Shown piece after piece: positions 1 to 8,462 of a DNA stretch of 64,000 nt. Positions within the stretch are counted from its first letter, which is position 1; every line of letters begins with the position of its first letter. Under the pieces are notes generated by a model, which did no database searches, was not told the origin of the DNA, and worked only from the letters and a program-made list of their open reading frames with translations. The position numbers and the translations under genes are program-made. Source of the DNA: a bacterium D16-50 (GTDB lineage Bacteria; Bacillota; Clostridia; Lachnospirales; Lachnospiraceae); NCBI GenBank assembly GCA_003612485.1, contig RAZA01000002.1, positions 1 through 64,000 of the forward strand, in the 5' to 3' direction.

Positions 1-90
1 TGGCTTTGAGCGGGTTAAAGCTTTAGTGGCATAGGCTTATTGTGCAATTTTTTAAATTTGCTCATTTATAGTAAAAAAGTTTATTTTTCC

Positions 91-119
91 TGTCACAGGG
101 CGGTCTTTGGGTTGTCTAA
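91..119 (+). promoter_or_regulatory. Candidate ECF sigma promoter
   Basis: TGTCACA at 91-97 and GTCTAA at 114-119 are separated by 16 bases and lie just upstream of the ECF sigma gene at 144. TGTCACA plus a GTC-type -10 resembles promoters of some ECF groups rather than a housekeeping promoter. Autoregulation by the downstream sigma factor is an inference. Confidence 0.45.
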
Positions 120-143
120 TGGAATGTGAGGAGGTAGAAATCC

Positions 144-989
144 ATGGAAAACACTACAAACGAAGAACTATTGGCTTTGATTGAGAGAGCCACTGCCGGA
201 GATAAAGAATCTCTGGAAAAAGTCATTGTCAGCGTACAGGATTTGGTGTTTAACCTATCGCTGCGTATGCTGGGCACTTTCCCTGACGCTGAGGACGCCA
301 CACAGGATATTCTGTTAAAGATCATAACCCATTTGTCCTCTTTTAGGGGAGAAAGCGCATTTCACACTTGGGTATTCCGCATTGCGACGAACCATCTAAA
401 AAATTATCAGAAGCATATGTTCGCAAAATTTCCTCTTAGCTTTGAATTCTATGGGGACGACATTGTAAACGGAAAAATCGATGATGTGTCCGACTTAACC
501 CAGAATGTGGAAAAAGCAATTTTAGCGGAAGAGCTGAAAATGTCCTGCACCAATGTCATGCTGCAATGTCTCGACGCCGAAAGCCGGTGCATTTTTATCT
601 TAGGGACAATGTTTCAGCTGGACAGCCGCATTGCAGGCGATATTTTGGGGATCACTCCTGAAGCCTACCGACAGCGGCTCTCAAGAATCCGCCGCAAAAT
701 GGCGGATTTCTTAATGGAATATTGCGGCGAGTACGGAAACGGAAAGTGCCGCTGTGCAAACAGAGTCAATTATGCAATCCGAAATCATAGGATTAACCCG
801 GCACAGCTGGATTTCGCGTCTGCCGTCCCGAAAGATACTATGATTGAAGTGAAACAAGCTATGGAAAGCATTGATGATCTTTCGCAGGAATTTGCCTTTT
901 GCAAAACCTATCAATCTCCGGCAAGCCTGAAAAAGTTCATCCAAAAATTCTTAGACGGAGCTTCCTATTCCGTTGTGACAAATGCTTAG
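144..989 (+). CDS. ECF-type RNA polymerase sigma factor with C-terminal extension
   Basis: The 281-residue protein would direct RNA polymerase to a small regulon. Residues about 20-95 look like sigma region 2, with the acidic DAEDATQDILLK stretch and the HTWVFRIATN stretch typical of ECF factors. Residues about 130-195 look like region 4, ending in a helix-turn-helix with ITPEAYRQRLSRIRRK. A further 85 residues follow, starting with a Cys-rich CGEYGNGKCRC segment; this is longer than a minimal ECF factor and may be a regulatory tail. The ATG at 144 follows a GAGGAGG site. It lies 12 bases before the DUF2461 gene, with which it is probably cotranscribed. No anti-sigma factor is visible. Confidence 0.85.
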   Translation: MENTTNEELLALIERATAGDKESLEKVIVSVQDLVFNLSLRMLGTFPDAEDATQDILLKIITHLSSFRGESAFHTWVFRIATNHLKNYQKHMFAKFPLSFEFYGDDIVNGKIDDVSDLTQNVEKAILAEELKMSCTNVMLQCLDAESRCIFILGTMFQLDSRIAGDILGITPEAYRQRLSRIRRKMADFLMEYCGEYGNGKCRCANRVNYAIRNHRINPAQLDFASAVPKDTMIEVKQAMESIDDLSQEFAFCKTYQSPASLKKFIQKFLDGASYSVVTNA

Positions 990-1001
990 GAGGATTGAAA
1001 A

Positions 1002-1685
1002 ATGAACACTCGGCTTATCTTGAATTACCTTACTGATTTAGGCGAGAACAATAATCGGGAATGGTATCATGAACATAAGGCAGAAAACAAAGCGGCAAAC
1101 ACAGAATTTGAAGCATTGATCGGGGCGCTGATCTTGCGCGTCGGTAAATTTGACAGCAGCGTGCTGCATAATGAACCGAAGAACCTTACCTTTAAACTGG
1201 TGAGGGATACAAGGTTCAGCCACGATAAATCGCCTTATAATCCGGCATTTCGCGCCCATATTTCTTCACAGGGAAAGCTGCCAGTCCCCGTGGGCTATTA
1301 CATTATGATAAAGCCCGGCGGACAATCATTTTTAGGTGGCGGGCTTTTTGCAGATATGTTCAAGGACGCAACCACAATGGTACGGGATTACATAGTTCAA
1401 AACGGCAGAGAGTTTGAAAACATTATTCATGAGCCGGAATTTGAGCAATATTTTGCTGTACAAGGATCGGCCCTCAAAAATGTCCCGGCGGGATATGATA
1501 AGGGACACCCACAGGCAGAATACTTCAAATTTAAGAGCTGGTATTTGGAATACCCAATCAAAGACGAAGAATTATACGATGCCGAAGCTTTTCTCATAAA
1601 GGCAACGGAACTTTTCCGCATTATGAAGCCATTTAATGATTATCTGAATAGGGCTCTTGCAGATTTTCAAATGCCCTCAAGATGA
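1002..1685 (+). CDS. DUF2461 family protein
   Basis: The 227-residue soluble protein matches the DUF2461 (TIGR02453) family: an N-terminal LNYLTDLGENNNREWYHEHK segment, a central LVRDTRFSHDKSPYNP motif and a GGQSFLGGGLF motif. The biochemical function of the family is not established. Length is normal for the family. It follows the ECF sigma gene by 12 bases with an AGGAGG site at the start codon, so the two form an operon and are probably accessory cargo of the mobile element. No signal peptide or membrane segment is seen. Confidence 0.85.
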   Translation: MNTRLILNYLTDLGENNNREWYHEHKAENKAANTEFEALIGALILRVGKFDSSVLHNEPKNLTFKLVRDTRFSHDKSPYNPAFRAHISSQGKLPVPVGYYIMIKPGGQSFLGGGLFADMFKDATTMVRDYIVQNGREFENIIHEPEFEQYFAVQGSALKNVPAGYDKGHPQAEYFKFKSWYLEYPIKDEELYDAEAFLIKATELFRIMKPFNDYLNRALADFQMPSR

Positions 1686-1689
1686 GAAA

Positions 1690-1713
1690 ATATACAAGAT
1701 GATATACAAGATG
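1690..1713 (+). repeat. Two perfect 12-bp tandem copies
   Basis: ATATACAAGATG occurs twice in a row just after the DUF2461 stop codon. The stretch 1714-1899 that follows has short broken reading frames, for instance an open run from about 1778 to 1872, and no intact gene is seen there. It looks like a decayed part of the element. Confidence 0.6.
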
Positions 1714-1899
1714 AGAGAATTTTCAACATGCGGCTGGGCACGATAACCATCCGAGAAAGCCAAAAGCTGTTATAACCTTGCATATGTGACGGATAAAATC
1801 AAAGAATCATCTTTAAATACCGCCGGTGCAACATATGGAACAAGCAGTATTACATATGATTTGAGTGAATGACAACTTTTGAGTAAGGATGGGGATTCT

Positions 1900-2055
1900 A
1901 TGGAACAACGCCAATTCTCAGAAAAGCCGAAACCCTGCCTGACAAGCGTTTTCAAAAGCGGCGAAAACGGAAGGCTGAAAGATTGCCTGACGGCGAAATG
2001 GATCGAGCTGATCAACCAAATGGAAAGAAATAAAGGGGCTGCCCCGGAGCAGTGA
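1900..2055 (+). CDS. Small protein preceding the recombinase
   Basis: A 51-residue ORF starts with MEQRQFSEKP, contains KPCLTSVFKSGENGRLKDC and an amphipathic helix TAKWIELINQMERNK, and ends before the recombinase. Its position resembles that of short conserved ORFs upstream of recombinases in Clostridia integrative elements, but the family is not recognised with certainty. The ribosome site is weak (AAGGATGGGG upstream). It could be a small regulator or an excision helper; this is a guess from context. Confidence 0.5.
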   Translation: MEQRQFSEKPKPCLTSVFKSGENGRLKDCLTAKWIELINQMERNKGAAPEQ

Positions 2056-2121
2056 TGACAAGCCGTTTCTTATGTAGGATAATCTATATAGGAGAGGGCT
2101 TGTTCTATCTCCGAAAGGGAT

Positions 2122-3681
2122 ATGAACATTAAAGTAGCTATTTATTGCCGCTTATCCGAAGAGGACAGAAACAAGGAATGTGAAACCGATGATTCGGGCA
2201 GCATACAAAACCAAAAGGCTATGCTGCTTGGGTACGCAAATGAACAAGGGTGGGAGCTTTATGATATATACAGCGATGACGACTATACCGGATCGGATCG
2301 CCGCCGCCCGGAATTTAACCGATTGATAGACGACGCGAGAAACCGCCGGTTTGATATTGTCCTCTGTAAGACACAGTCACGATTTACCCGCGAATTGGAG
2401 CTTGTAGAAAAGTACATTCATGGTCTGTTCCCGATTTGGGGGATTCGCTTTGTGAGCATTGTCGACAATGCTGACACCGCCAACAAGGGAAACAAAAAAT
2501 CCCGTCAGATCAACGGGCTGGTGAATGAATGGTACTTGGAAGATATGTCCGACAATATCCGCAGTGTTCTCACCAGCCGACGTCAAAATGGTTTTCATAT
2601 CGGTGCCTTTGCCCTTTACGGCTATAAAAAGGACCCCTGTCAAAAAGGGCACTTAATTATCGACGAAGAAGCTGCAGCCGTTGTGCGTGAGGTATTTACC
2701 CTATTTGCACAGGGTTATGGCAAAACGGCAATTGCCCGAATGCTCAATGACCGCGGGATTCCGAACCCTACCGAGTACAAGCGTCTGCACGGTCTGCGGT
2801 ACCGGCAGCCGAAGATGAAGAATAGCGCTCTTTGGAAATACTTTGCGATTTCCGATATGCTGACTAACGAAATTTATATCGGCAACATGGTTCAGGGCAG
2901 ATACGGCAGCGTCTCCTATAAGACCAAGCAGAACAAGCCGCGTCCGAGAAGCGAATGGTACATTGTGGAGGGAACCCACGAGCCCATTATCGACCGTGGG
3001 CTTTGGGATAGGGTGCAGGCGATGATCGCCGGGCGCGCAAAGCCCTTTTCGGATGGGACCATCGGTTTATTCGCAAAGAAAGTCCGCTGTGCGAATTGCG
3101 GATATACCATGCGCTCGTCAAAGAACAAGGGAAAGCATTATTTGCGGTGCTCAAACCGCCATGTGGCGAAGGATGCCTGCATAGGCTCCTTTATTTCCGT
3201 TGACCGCTTGGAGGCTATGGTCATTGCAGAGCTGAACCGCCTATCCGAGGAATATCTTGACCGAGACGCTCTTGCCCAGAATATAGGGTTTGCAGCCAAT
3301 CTGCAAGAACGGCGCAATCGGCTGATTGCCGATCTTGCCGTCTACGAAAAGCGGATGGAAGAATATTCCAAAGGCATTGGAGACATTTACATGGATAAAG
3401 TCCGGGGAATCATCAGTGAAAGTGATTTTATCGATCTGACAAAAGGCTTTACCGCTGACAAAGAGCGATTGGCCCGCGCCATGCAGGAGGGCAAAAAGCA
3501 GCTTGCCGGCTTAGATACCCGCATTGCCGCAGGAGACAACCGTGGGGAACTGGTTCGGCAGTATACCAATCCGGAACACCTGACCCGTGAAATGGTTGAA
3601 ATTTTCATAGACTATATTTCAGTAAATAAACGAATTCAGGGCACAAGGGATGTTCCCGTTGAAATCCACTGGAATTTTTGA
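2122..3681 (+). CDS. Large serine site-specific recombinase
   Basis: The 519-residue enzyme cuts and rejoins attachment sites through a serine nucleophile. The resolvase domain spans about residues 3-150, with the catalytic S12 in the AIYCRLSEED motif, DSGSIQNQK and LCKTQSRFTRE. A recombinase domain follows (about 165-270), then a zinc ribbon with C323, C326, C343 and C353, and a coiled-coil segment (about 385-475) typical of large serine integrases. Length and layout match the TnpX/TndX and SpoIVCA type. The stop is about 40 bases before cotJC coding sequence resumes, so this enzyme most likely integrated the element there and can excise it. Confidence 0.93.
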   Translation: MNIKVAIYCRLSEEDRNKECETDDSGSIQNQKAMLLGYANEQGWELYDIYSDDDYTGSDRRRPEFNRLIDDARNRRFDIVLCKTQSRFTRELELVEKYIHGLFPIWGIRFVSIVDNADTANKGNKKSRQINGLVNEWYLEDMSDNIRSVLTSRRQNGFHIGAFALYGYKKDPCQKGHLIIDEEAAAVVREVFTLFAQGYGKTAIARMLNDRGIPNPTEYKRLHGLRYRQPKMKNSALWKYFAISDMLTNEIYIGNMVQGRYGSVSYKTKQNKPRPRSEWYIVEGTHEPIIDRGLWDRVQAMIAGRAKPFSDGTIGLFAKKVRCANCGYTMRSSKNKGKHYLRCSNRHVAKDACIGSFISVDRLEAMVIAELNRLSEEYLDRDALAQNIGFAANLQERRNRLIADLAVYEKRMEEYSKGIGDIYMDKVRGIISESDFIDLTKGFTADKERLARAMQEGKKQLAGLDTRIAAGDNRGELVRQYTNPEHLTREMVEIFIDYISVNKRIQGTRDVPVEIHWNF

Positions 3682-3723
3682 GTTTACAGTCCCTTTGTTA
3701 AAATGAAAAGTTGTTCTTGGGTG

Positions 3724-3942
3724 ATTGCAGCGGAGCAAAAAGCCAGATCCACCTATGAGAACATTCTGCGTCTGATCAAGGAGCCGGATGTGTGCGAGCC
3801 CATCAAGTTCCTGCGGGCCAGAGAGATCGTGCATTTCCAGCGCTTTGGCGAAGCTCTGCGCATCACGCAGGATAGGCTGGACAGCAAGAACTTCTACGCC
3901 TTTAACCCTGCTTTTGACAGATGCGAAGACTGTGACAAATAG
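3724..3942 (+). pseudogene. cotJC: 3' fragment of spore coat protein gene cotJC
   Basis: The last 72 codons match the C-terminal end of CotJC, a manganese-catalase-like spore coat protein: AAEQKARSTYENILRLI, FLRAREIVHFQRFGEALRI (with Glu and His residues typical of the di-manganese site) and a DSKNFYAFNPAFD tail with a normal stop. The N-terminal two thirds are absent. Sequence left of 3724 in the same frame (PFVKMKSCSW) does not fit the family, where an acidic DLYEDI-type segment is expected. The frame is open back to the recombinase stop. The fragment is best read as the right half of cotJC split by the element. Whether the left half lies beyond the element cannot be seen. Confidence 0.85.
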
Positions 3943-3965
3943 GAGCAACCATAGCTGTTTGGTGG

Positions 3966-3993
3966 AGGCCGGCCTGATTAAGGCCGGCCTTTT
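3966..3993 (+). terminator. Intrinsic terminator after cotJC
   Basis: A perfect 10-bp stem, AGGCCGGCCT at 3966-3975 and again at 3981-3990 (the arm is palindromic), has a GATTA loop and is followed by TTT. It lies 24 bases after the cotJC stop. Confidence 0.75.
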
Positions 3994-4101
3994 GCCGGAT
4001 TGAAGGCTTTTCGGAAGCCTTTCATACTTGTGGGTAAGGGCAGCGAGGCAGGTTTATAAAGAATGTGCCAAAAATGACAATTCATATAGCCGTTTTTGGC
4101 A

Positions 4102-4132
4102 TTGCTTGCGAGGGAATAAAAGGTTATATAAT
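4102..4132 (+). promoter_or_regulatory. Promoter for the FAD oxidoreductase
   Basis: TTGCTT at 4102-4107 and TATATA at 4125-4130 have a 17-base spacer; TATAAT also begins at 4127. The region 4000-4199 also has an imperfect hairpin with TGCCAAAAA at 4066-4074 and its complement at 4092-4101, just upstream of the -35, which could be an operator. Confidence 0.5.
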
Positions 4133-4199
4133 AAGTAGGATAGGATAGAATCAGGCAGAGATCTGTGCAACCATGGATTTTAATTCAGGAGGAAAAAGG

Positions 4200-5615
4200 A
4201 TGAATAGGAAAGACTGCATCGATTGGAAGGGACTGGAAACCTATTTGAGCGCAGAGGTGGTGGTCTGCGGGGGAGGCAGTGCAGGAGCGTTTGCAGCTAT
4301 TGCCGCCGCCAGAGAGGGGGCTGACGTGCTTCTGGTTGAAAGTCAGGGATATCTGGGCGGCAGCGCGGTGGGGGCGCTGGTGATGCCCTATATGACCGTC
4401 AGAGTCCCCGGAGAACCCAGATGTTCCGGTTTACATAACGAGCTTGACAATAGGATCAGGGCGTACCATCAGGAAAAGCATATCCAGAATTCTTTTGATC
4501 CTATCATCCATGGGATACTATTGGAACAAATGTGCCGGGAGAGCGGAGTCCGTATATTGCTGCATGCATGTGTCTGCGGTGCAAAAACAGAGGAAGGAAT
4601 GTCCCTAGGAAGCCCGGCCTCCGGGAAAAGCAAGCGGATATGCGCCATAGCCGTGGCCTGCAAGGATGGCATCCGCAAGATAGAGGGAAAGATATTTATC
4701 GACGGCACGGGGGACGGCTCCTTGTCGGTTTTGGCCGGGGCAGGATTTGAGGCGGGGAATCCCAAGACAGGGGCCAATCAGCCCATGAGCCTGCGCTATT
4801 TCGTGGGCGGGGTGAACAAGGAAACACTGGGCCGATTTCTGGACAGTCTTGGAGATCCGGACAATGCCAGATCGGGCAAGTCGGGAGGTGGCCTTTTCGG
4901 ATGCGTGGTGGAGAGACGGGACAGCGCGCTGAAGCCCATCTTCCTGCAGGCCGTGGCAGAGGGGGATCTGTGGGAGCAGAGTATGGCCTACTGGACCATG
5001 TTTGAGATACCGGGGAGAAAGGACGAAGTGGCCTTCAACAATCCGGAATTCTTTGACCTGACGGACGCCTGTGATCCGCTGCAGCTCACCGAGCTGCAGC
5101 TGCGGGGCAGAGCTTTTATCTACAAGGAACTGGCATTTTACAAGAAATACTTCAAGGGCTTTGAAAATGCGTACATTTCTGCAATCTCCATAGTACCGGG
5201 AATCCGGGAGAGCCGCAGAATACACACAAAATATCGGCTGACGGCCATGGATGTTCTGGGCCAGAGGAAGTTCAAGGGCTGTATCAGTCAGTGCAATTAC
5301 CCCGTGGATGTACATGGCAGCGAGGAACTGTTCAGGGAAGATTTGCCTGCAGGCGATCCCCAAAAGCCTTGGTATGAGATACCCTATGACTGTCTGGTCG
5401 GCGCGGATCTGGAAAACCTGCTGGTGGCAGGCCGCTGTATCGGCGCGGACTTTGTGGCGCAGTCCTCCATACGGATTCAGATCTGCTGCCATAGCATGGG
5501 AGAAGCTGCAGGAATCGCAGCGGCCATGTGCAGTACCAAAAGCCTGCTTCCGGGACAAGTTTCGGGAGAAGAAGTGGCAGAGCGGATGAGAGAGCGGGGA
5601 GCGGATTTCGTGTGA
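4200..5615 (+). CDS. FAD-dependent oxidoreductase
   Basis: The protein has an N-terminal Rossmann dinucleotide site (VVVCGGGSAGAFAAIAAAREG, then an acidic VES end of strand 2) followed by GYLGGSAVGALV, and a C-terminal GADLENLLVAGRCIGADFVA flavin-binding motif. This is the FAD_oxidored (PF12831) family found widely in gut Firmicutes; substrates are mostly unknown. The start at 4200 is preferred over 4173 because AGGAGG at 4187-4192 is correctly spaced for it; this gives 471 residues. No membrane segment is seen. It stands alone between a promoter and the convergent kinase gene, so its context does not give a substrate. Confidence 0.85.
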   Translation: MNRKDCIDWKGLETYLSAEVVVCGGGSAGAFAAIAAAREGADVLLVESQGYLGGSAVGALVMPYMTVRVPGEPRCSGLHNELDNRIRAYHQEKHIQNSFDPIIHGILLEQMCRESGVRILLHACVCGAKTEEGMSLGSPASGKSKRICAIAVACKDGIRKIEGKIFIDGTGDGSLSVLAGAGFEAGNPKTGANQPMSLRYFVGGVNKETLGRFLDSLGDPDNARSGKSGGGLFGCVVERRDSALKPIFLQAVAEGDLWEQSMAYWTMFEIPGRKDEVAFNNPEFFDLTDACDPLQLTELQLRGRAFIYKELAFYKKYFKGFENAYISAISIVPGIRESRRIHTKYRLTAMDVLGQRKFKGCISQCNYPVDVHGSEELFREDLPAGDPQKPWYEIPYDCLVGADLENLLVAGRCIGADFVAQSSIRIQICCHSMGEAAGIAAAMCSTKSLLPGQVSGEEVAERMRERGADFV

Positions 5616-5643
5616 ATAAAAGTTATGTGTGAATAAAAGGTTT
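5610..5643 (+). repeat. 17-bp tandem duplication over the oxidoreductase stop
   Basis: Two copies of a 17-base unit starting GTGTGAATAAAAG run in tandem. The first copy contains the stop codon of the oxidoreductase. It looks like a recent small duplication. Confidence 0.6.
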
Positions 5644-5685
5644 GGATGGGCAGCGGGAGCAGTCCAAATAGGAGCCAAAGGGGAG

Positions 5686-6669
5686 TCAGAAAATTTCAGA
5701 GGAATGATCGGGGAATAGCACATGAACATGTAAAACGGCATTCTCATAGTCTGCCCAAATCATTCCCCCCATCCGCTCTGTCAGCGCCCGGGCGATAGAC
5801 AGCCCAAGGCCGGTGGATTTCCGGCCTGAATCCACCGTGTAGAAACGGTCGAAAAGCTTTCCCGTCTGTACTTCGTCTAAAGCCGGGGCGGCATTGGAAA
5901 AGACTATTTCTCCGTTATCAGAGAGGCGGATGTCCAGATCCCCGCGGCTATACTTGATAGCGTTGCTCAAAAGGTTCGAGAATATGCGGGAGAGGGCGGA
6001 AGGATCAAGCCTCCTCAGGATCTTTTTCTCGGTGATTTGAACTTCCGGTGAGATACAGTGTTCTGTCAGAGCAGTGTAATAGGCGGCGATGCTTTCTTCC
6101 AGCGCTTCGTTCAGTGTCACAAGCGTGGGGTGTTCCTCCTCCTGAGAGGCTATGACAGAATAGCGAAACAGTTCCTCTGTCAGATCCTTCAGAGTCTCGG
6201 TGCGATTCCGTATGATTGCAATGTAGCGGGCGGAGGCCAAAGCCCCTTTTTGTTCTGCTTCCAGCAAATCCAGATAGCCGCAGATAGCGGTGAGAGGGGT
6301 ACGCAGATCATGGGAAATATTGGTGACGGCGCTTTTCAGCTCTTGGTCCCCCTGCAGGAAGCGCCTGCGCTGGGCCCGAAGCCTGACCAGCTCCCGGTTC
6401 AAGGCGGCAGCCAGATTCCGCATATGCCTATCGCCGGTAGAAATGTCGATCAAGGTGTTGGTTTCTATGTCCAGCCTTTCGGTGAAGGCCTGCTGAATCT
6501 CTTCGGCAGCCTTCTGAAGCAGCCGGATTTTTATCAATAGAATCAAAATGACCACAACCGCAGCACCTGCAAGCCCCCAGAGCCAGATCGCTCCGGGGGC
6601 AGCCGGTTTCAGGGTGACTGCCAGAACCATTTCATTCCATTGATCCCATAGACTGTTTCCTATCTTCAT
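5686..6669 (-). CDS. Sensor histidine kinase of an ABC-linked two-component system
   Basis: The 327-residue membrane kinase has a single clear membrane helix (about 28-47), a short linker, a HisKA domain with the phosphoacceptor H120 in NISHDLRTPLTA, and a HATPase domain with NLLSNAIKYS and STGLGLSIARAL. There is almost no extracellular sensor domain, so the signal is probably read through the membrane or through the adjacent transporter. It ends a gene set read on the minus strand in the order regulator, ATPase, permease, kinase, and starts 1 base after the permease. This layout is typical of systems sensing cell-envelope-active compounds. Confidence 0.88.
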   Translation of the reverse strand: MKIGNSLWDQWNEMVLAVTLKPAAPGAIWLWGLAGAAVVVILILLIKIRLLQKAAEEIQQAFTERLDIETNTLIDISTGDRHMRNLAAALNRELVRLRAQRRRFLQGDQELKSAVTNISHDLRTPLTAICGYLDLLEAEQKGALASARYIAIIRNRTETLKDLTEELFRYSVIASQEEEHPTLVTLNEALEESIAAYYTALTEHCISPEVQITEKKILRRLDPSALSRIFSNLLSNAIKYSRGDLDIRLSDNGEIVFSNAAPALDEVQTGKLFDRFYTVDSGRKSTGLGLSIARALTERMGGMIWADYENAVLHVHVLFPDHSSEIF

Positions 6670-6670
6670 G

Positions 6671-7504
6671 TCAGTTTAAATCCTTTCGGCGGAAGAAGAC
6701 GATCCCTATAGCGGTGGTTCCGATGAAAATGCTCAGAGAGGACAGCATCATTCTCAGAGGATGGGCTATCTCTGAGCTATACATCTGGAGACACTGCCCG
6801 GTGGGCAGAAAATCCACCAGAAACTGATATACATTTCGCAGATCCCCGCTCACGTATTTCGGGTTAGGCGTGGGATCTGCCATTTTCATACCTTCTTCCA
6901 TGGTTATGGTGATATTGCTGATCATTTCCGGCTCCTGCAGTGCGGTATAGAGATTGCCTGCCAAGAGCAGCAGTCCTAAGAACAATAGGATTGTCAGAAT
7001 CTGGGAGAGAGCTTTGTGGGTGAAAAGCATACTCACGAGGGTAAAGATGGCGGTATAGGCGGCTACATATAACAGACTGATCAGCAAGTAGACCGCCAGC
7101 TTCTGGAAGGACTGCCATGGACCTATAAAGGGAATTCCTGCCAGTCCTCCTGCGAGGCATACCAGAAGCATCGAGAGGATTGCCGTAAGGCTCACGATCA
7201 GGTTGGAGAGATAGATTTCAAGCCGCCCGTGGCCGGTTATGATCTTGTTGCGCATGGTGCCGTCACGGTATTCCGTGTTTATGTGAAGACTGATAAAGAC
7301 GGCACAGAATAGGCCGATATGCAGACTGTAGCTGTAATAGTAGCGATCCAGCGTGTAAGCGTATTCCGACATTTCAGGCAGGAGAGCCTGCCTGCAGCTG
7401 TTCAGCATCGATATCAATGTATAGAGCAGCAGGGCGATTAAGCATATCCAGAAAATTTTGTCTTTTTTCAGTCGGGCAAGTCCGGCAGATATGAGTTTTT
7501 TCAT
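6671..7504 (-). CDS. ABC-2 type transporter permease
   Basis: The 277-residue protein has about six hydrophobic segments: one near the N terminus (WICLIALLLYTLISM), others around residues 65-75, 100-130, 140-165, 170-195, and one at the C terminus. It pairs with the ATPase encoded just upstream. The ATG at 7504 (MKKLISAGLARLKKDK) lies 2 bases past the ATPase stop codon and has AAGGAAGG 11 bases upstream; an alternative GTG at 7516 sits directly on that site and is less likely. The likely substrate is a peptide antibiotic or lipid, as for lantibiotic-immunity permeases, but the sequence does not settle this. Confidence 0.82.
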   Translation of the reverse strand: MKKLISAGLARLKKDKIFWICLIALLLYTLISMLNSCRQALLPEMSEYAYTLDRYYYSYSLHIGLFCAVFISLHINTEYRDGTMRNKIITGHGRLEIYLSNLIVSLTAILSMLLVCLAGGLAGIPFIGPWQSFQKLAVYLLISLLYVAAYTAIFTLVSMLFTHKALSQILTILLFLGLLLLAGNLYTALQEPEMISNITITMEEGMKMADPTPNPKYVSGDLRNVYQFLVDFLPTGQCLQMYSSEIAHPLRMMLSSLSIFIGTTAIGIVFFRRKDLN

Positions 7505-7508
7505 AATA

Positions 7509-8432
7509 TCAAACACCTTCCTTTCTGATGCTTCCGCCTACAAGGTTCATATAGAAGCTCTCCAGACTTTCGTCCCGCTCATGCAGAGACAGAATCTCAC
7601 AGTTGTTTTTCTTTAGGGCAAGAGCCAGCTGGGAAACATTGACCTTGGCGAACACATGGGCTTCCTTGTCGGAGAGAATTTCATACTCCAGCTGCATTTC
7701 ATCAAGCACTTTTGCCAGTGGCTTTGTATCCGAGACTTCTATGCGGATGCATTTCCGGCAGGCAGCCTCCAGCTGGGCGGCGCTCATCTCCCTTACGATG
7801 CGTCCGCCATCGATGAATCCGTAATGGGTGGCGAGCTTGGACAGCTCATCCAGCAGATGGCTGGAGATCAGTATGGTGATCTGTCTTTCCCGATTGAGCT
7901 TTAAGATCAGCTCCCGGATCTCGATGATACCCTGAGGATCCAGTCCGTTCACCGGTTCGTCCAGCACCAGAAAGTCCGGGTCTCCGGCCAGAGCCACGGC
8001 GATTCCCAGCCTTTGGCGCATGCCCAGAGAAAAATGTCTGGACTTCTTTTTGCCGGTGCCGGAGAGCCCTACCAGCCGCAGGGTCTCCTCTATCCCGTCG
8101 AAGGAAGGCAGGCCCAGAATGCGGTATTGCTGCTGCATGTTCTCTTCCGCCGTCATGTCCAGATAGATGGCCGGGGTCTCCACAATGGCCCCCATCCTTC
8201 TGCGGGACTTGACGATTTCCCGCTCTGTGTTCTTCTTACCGTATAGGGAATAGCTGCCTGAGGAAGGTGCCTGCAGTCCGCAGATCACTCTGATGAGAGT
8301 GGTCTTCCCGGCGCCGTTCTTGCCTATGAAGCCATAGATCGAACCCTTGGGCACGCGCATGGACAGATTGTTGAGCGCCTTAAAATGGCCGTAGCTTTTT
8401 CCCAAAGCGGATGTCTCCAAAACATATTCCAT
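7509..8432 (-). CDS. ABC transporter ATP-binding protein
   Basis: The 307-residue cytoplasmic ATPase has Walker A GKNGAGKTT (about 38-46), signature FSLGMRQRL, Walker B FLVLDEPVNGLD and the switch histidine in SSHLLDE. Its C-terminal 80 residues form the accessory domain seen in BcrA/lantibiotic-immunity type ATPases. The gene overlaps the extended permease reading frame and is preceded by an operator-like promoter (8463-8519). It powers the permease encoded downstream; a role in envelope-stress or peptide-antibiotic defence is inferred from the linked two-component system. Confidence 0.9.
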   Translation of the reverse strand: MEYVLETSALGKSYGHFKALNNLSMRVPKGSIYGFIGKNGAGKTTLIRVICGLQAPSSGSYSLYGKKNTEREIVKSRRRMGAIVETPAIYLDMTAEENMQQQYRILGLPSFDGIEETLRLVGLSGTGKKKSRHFSLGMRQRLGIAVALAGDPDFLVLDEPVNGLDPQGIIEIRELILKLNRERQITILISSHLLDELSKLATHYGFIDGGRIVREMSAAQLEAACRKCIRIEVSDTKPLAKVLDEMQLEYEILSDKEAHVFAKVNVSQLALALKKNNCEILSLHERDESLESFYMNLVGGSIRKEGV

Positions 8433-8462
8433 ATGACAAACCTCCTTGCTTATGATGGGTTC

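Larger units (their letters stand above)
1..3724. mobile_element. Right end of an integrated element carrying a serine recombinase
   Basis: The block carries an ECF sigma factor, a DUF2461 protein, a small ORF and a large serine recombinase that points toward the right boundary. The right boundary is placed near 3716-3725, where sequence unrelated to cotJC changes to clear cotJC coding sequence in frame. The left end lies outside the window, so element size, mobilisation genes and the matching attachment site cannot be seen. The protein set and the position of the recombinase at one end fit a Tn4451/Tn5397-like mobilizable or conjugative element, or a skin-like sporulation element. The exact crossover dinucleotide cannot be fixed from one junction. 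Confidence 0.7.

Noticed and set aside
4605-5747. A 380-codon open frame on the minus strand
   Set aside because: It runs opposite the FAD oxidoreductase, whose motifs are clear, and its residue composition is not protein-like.
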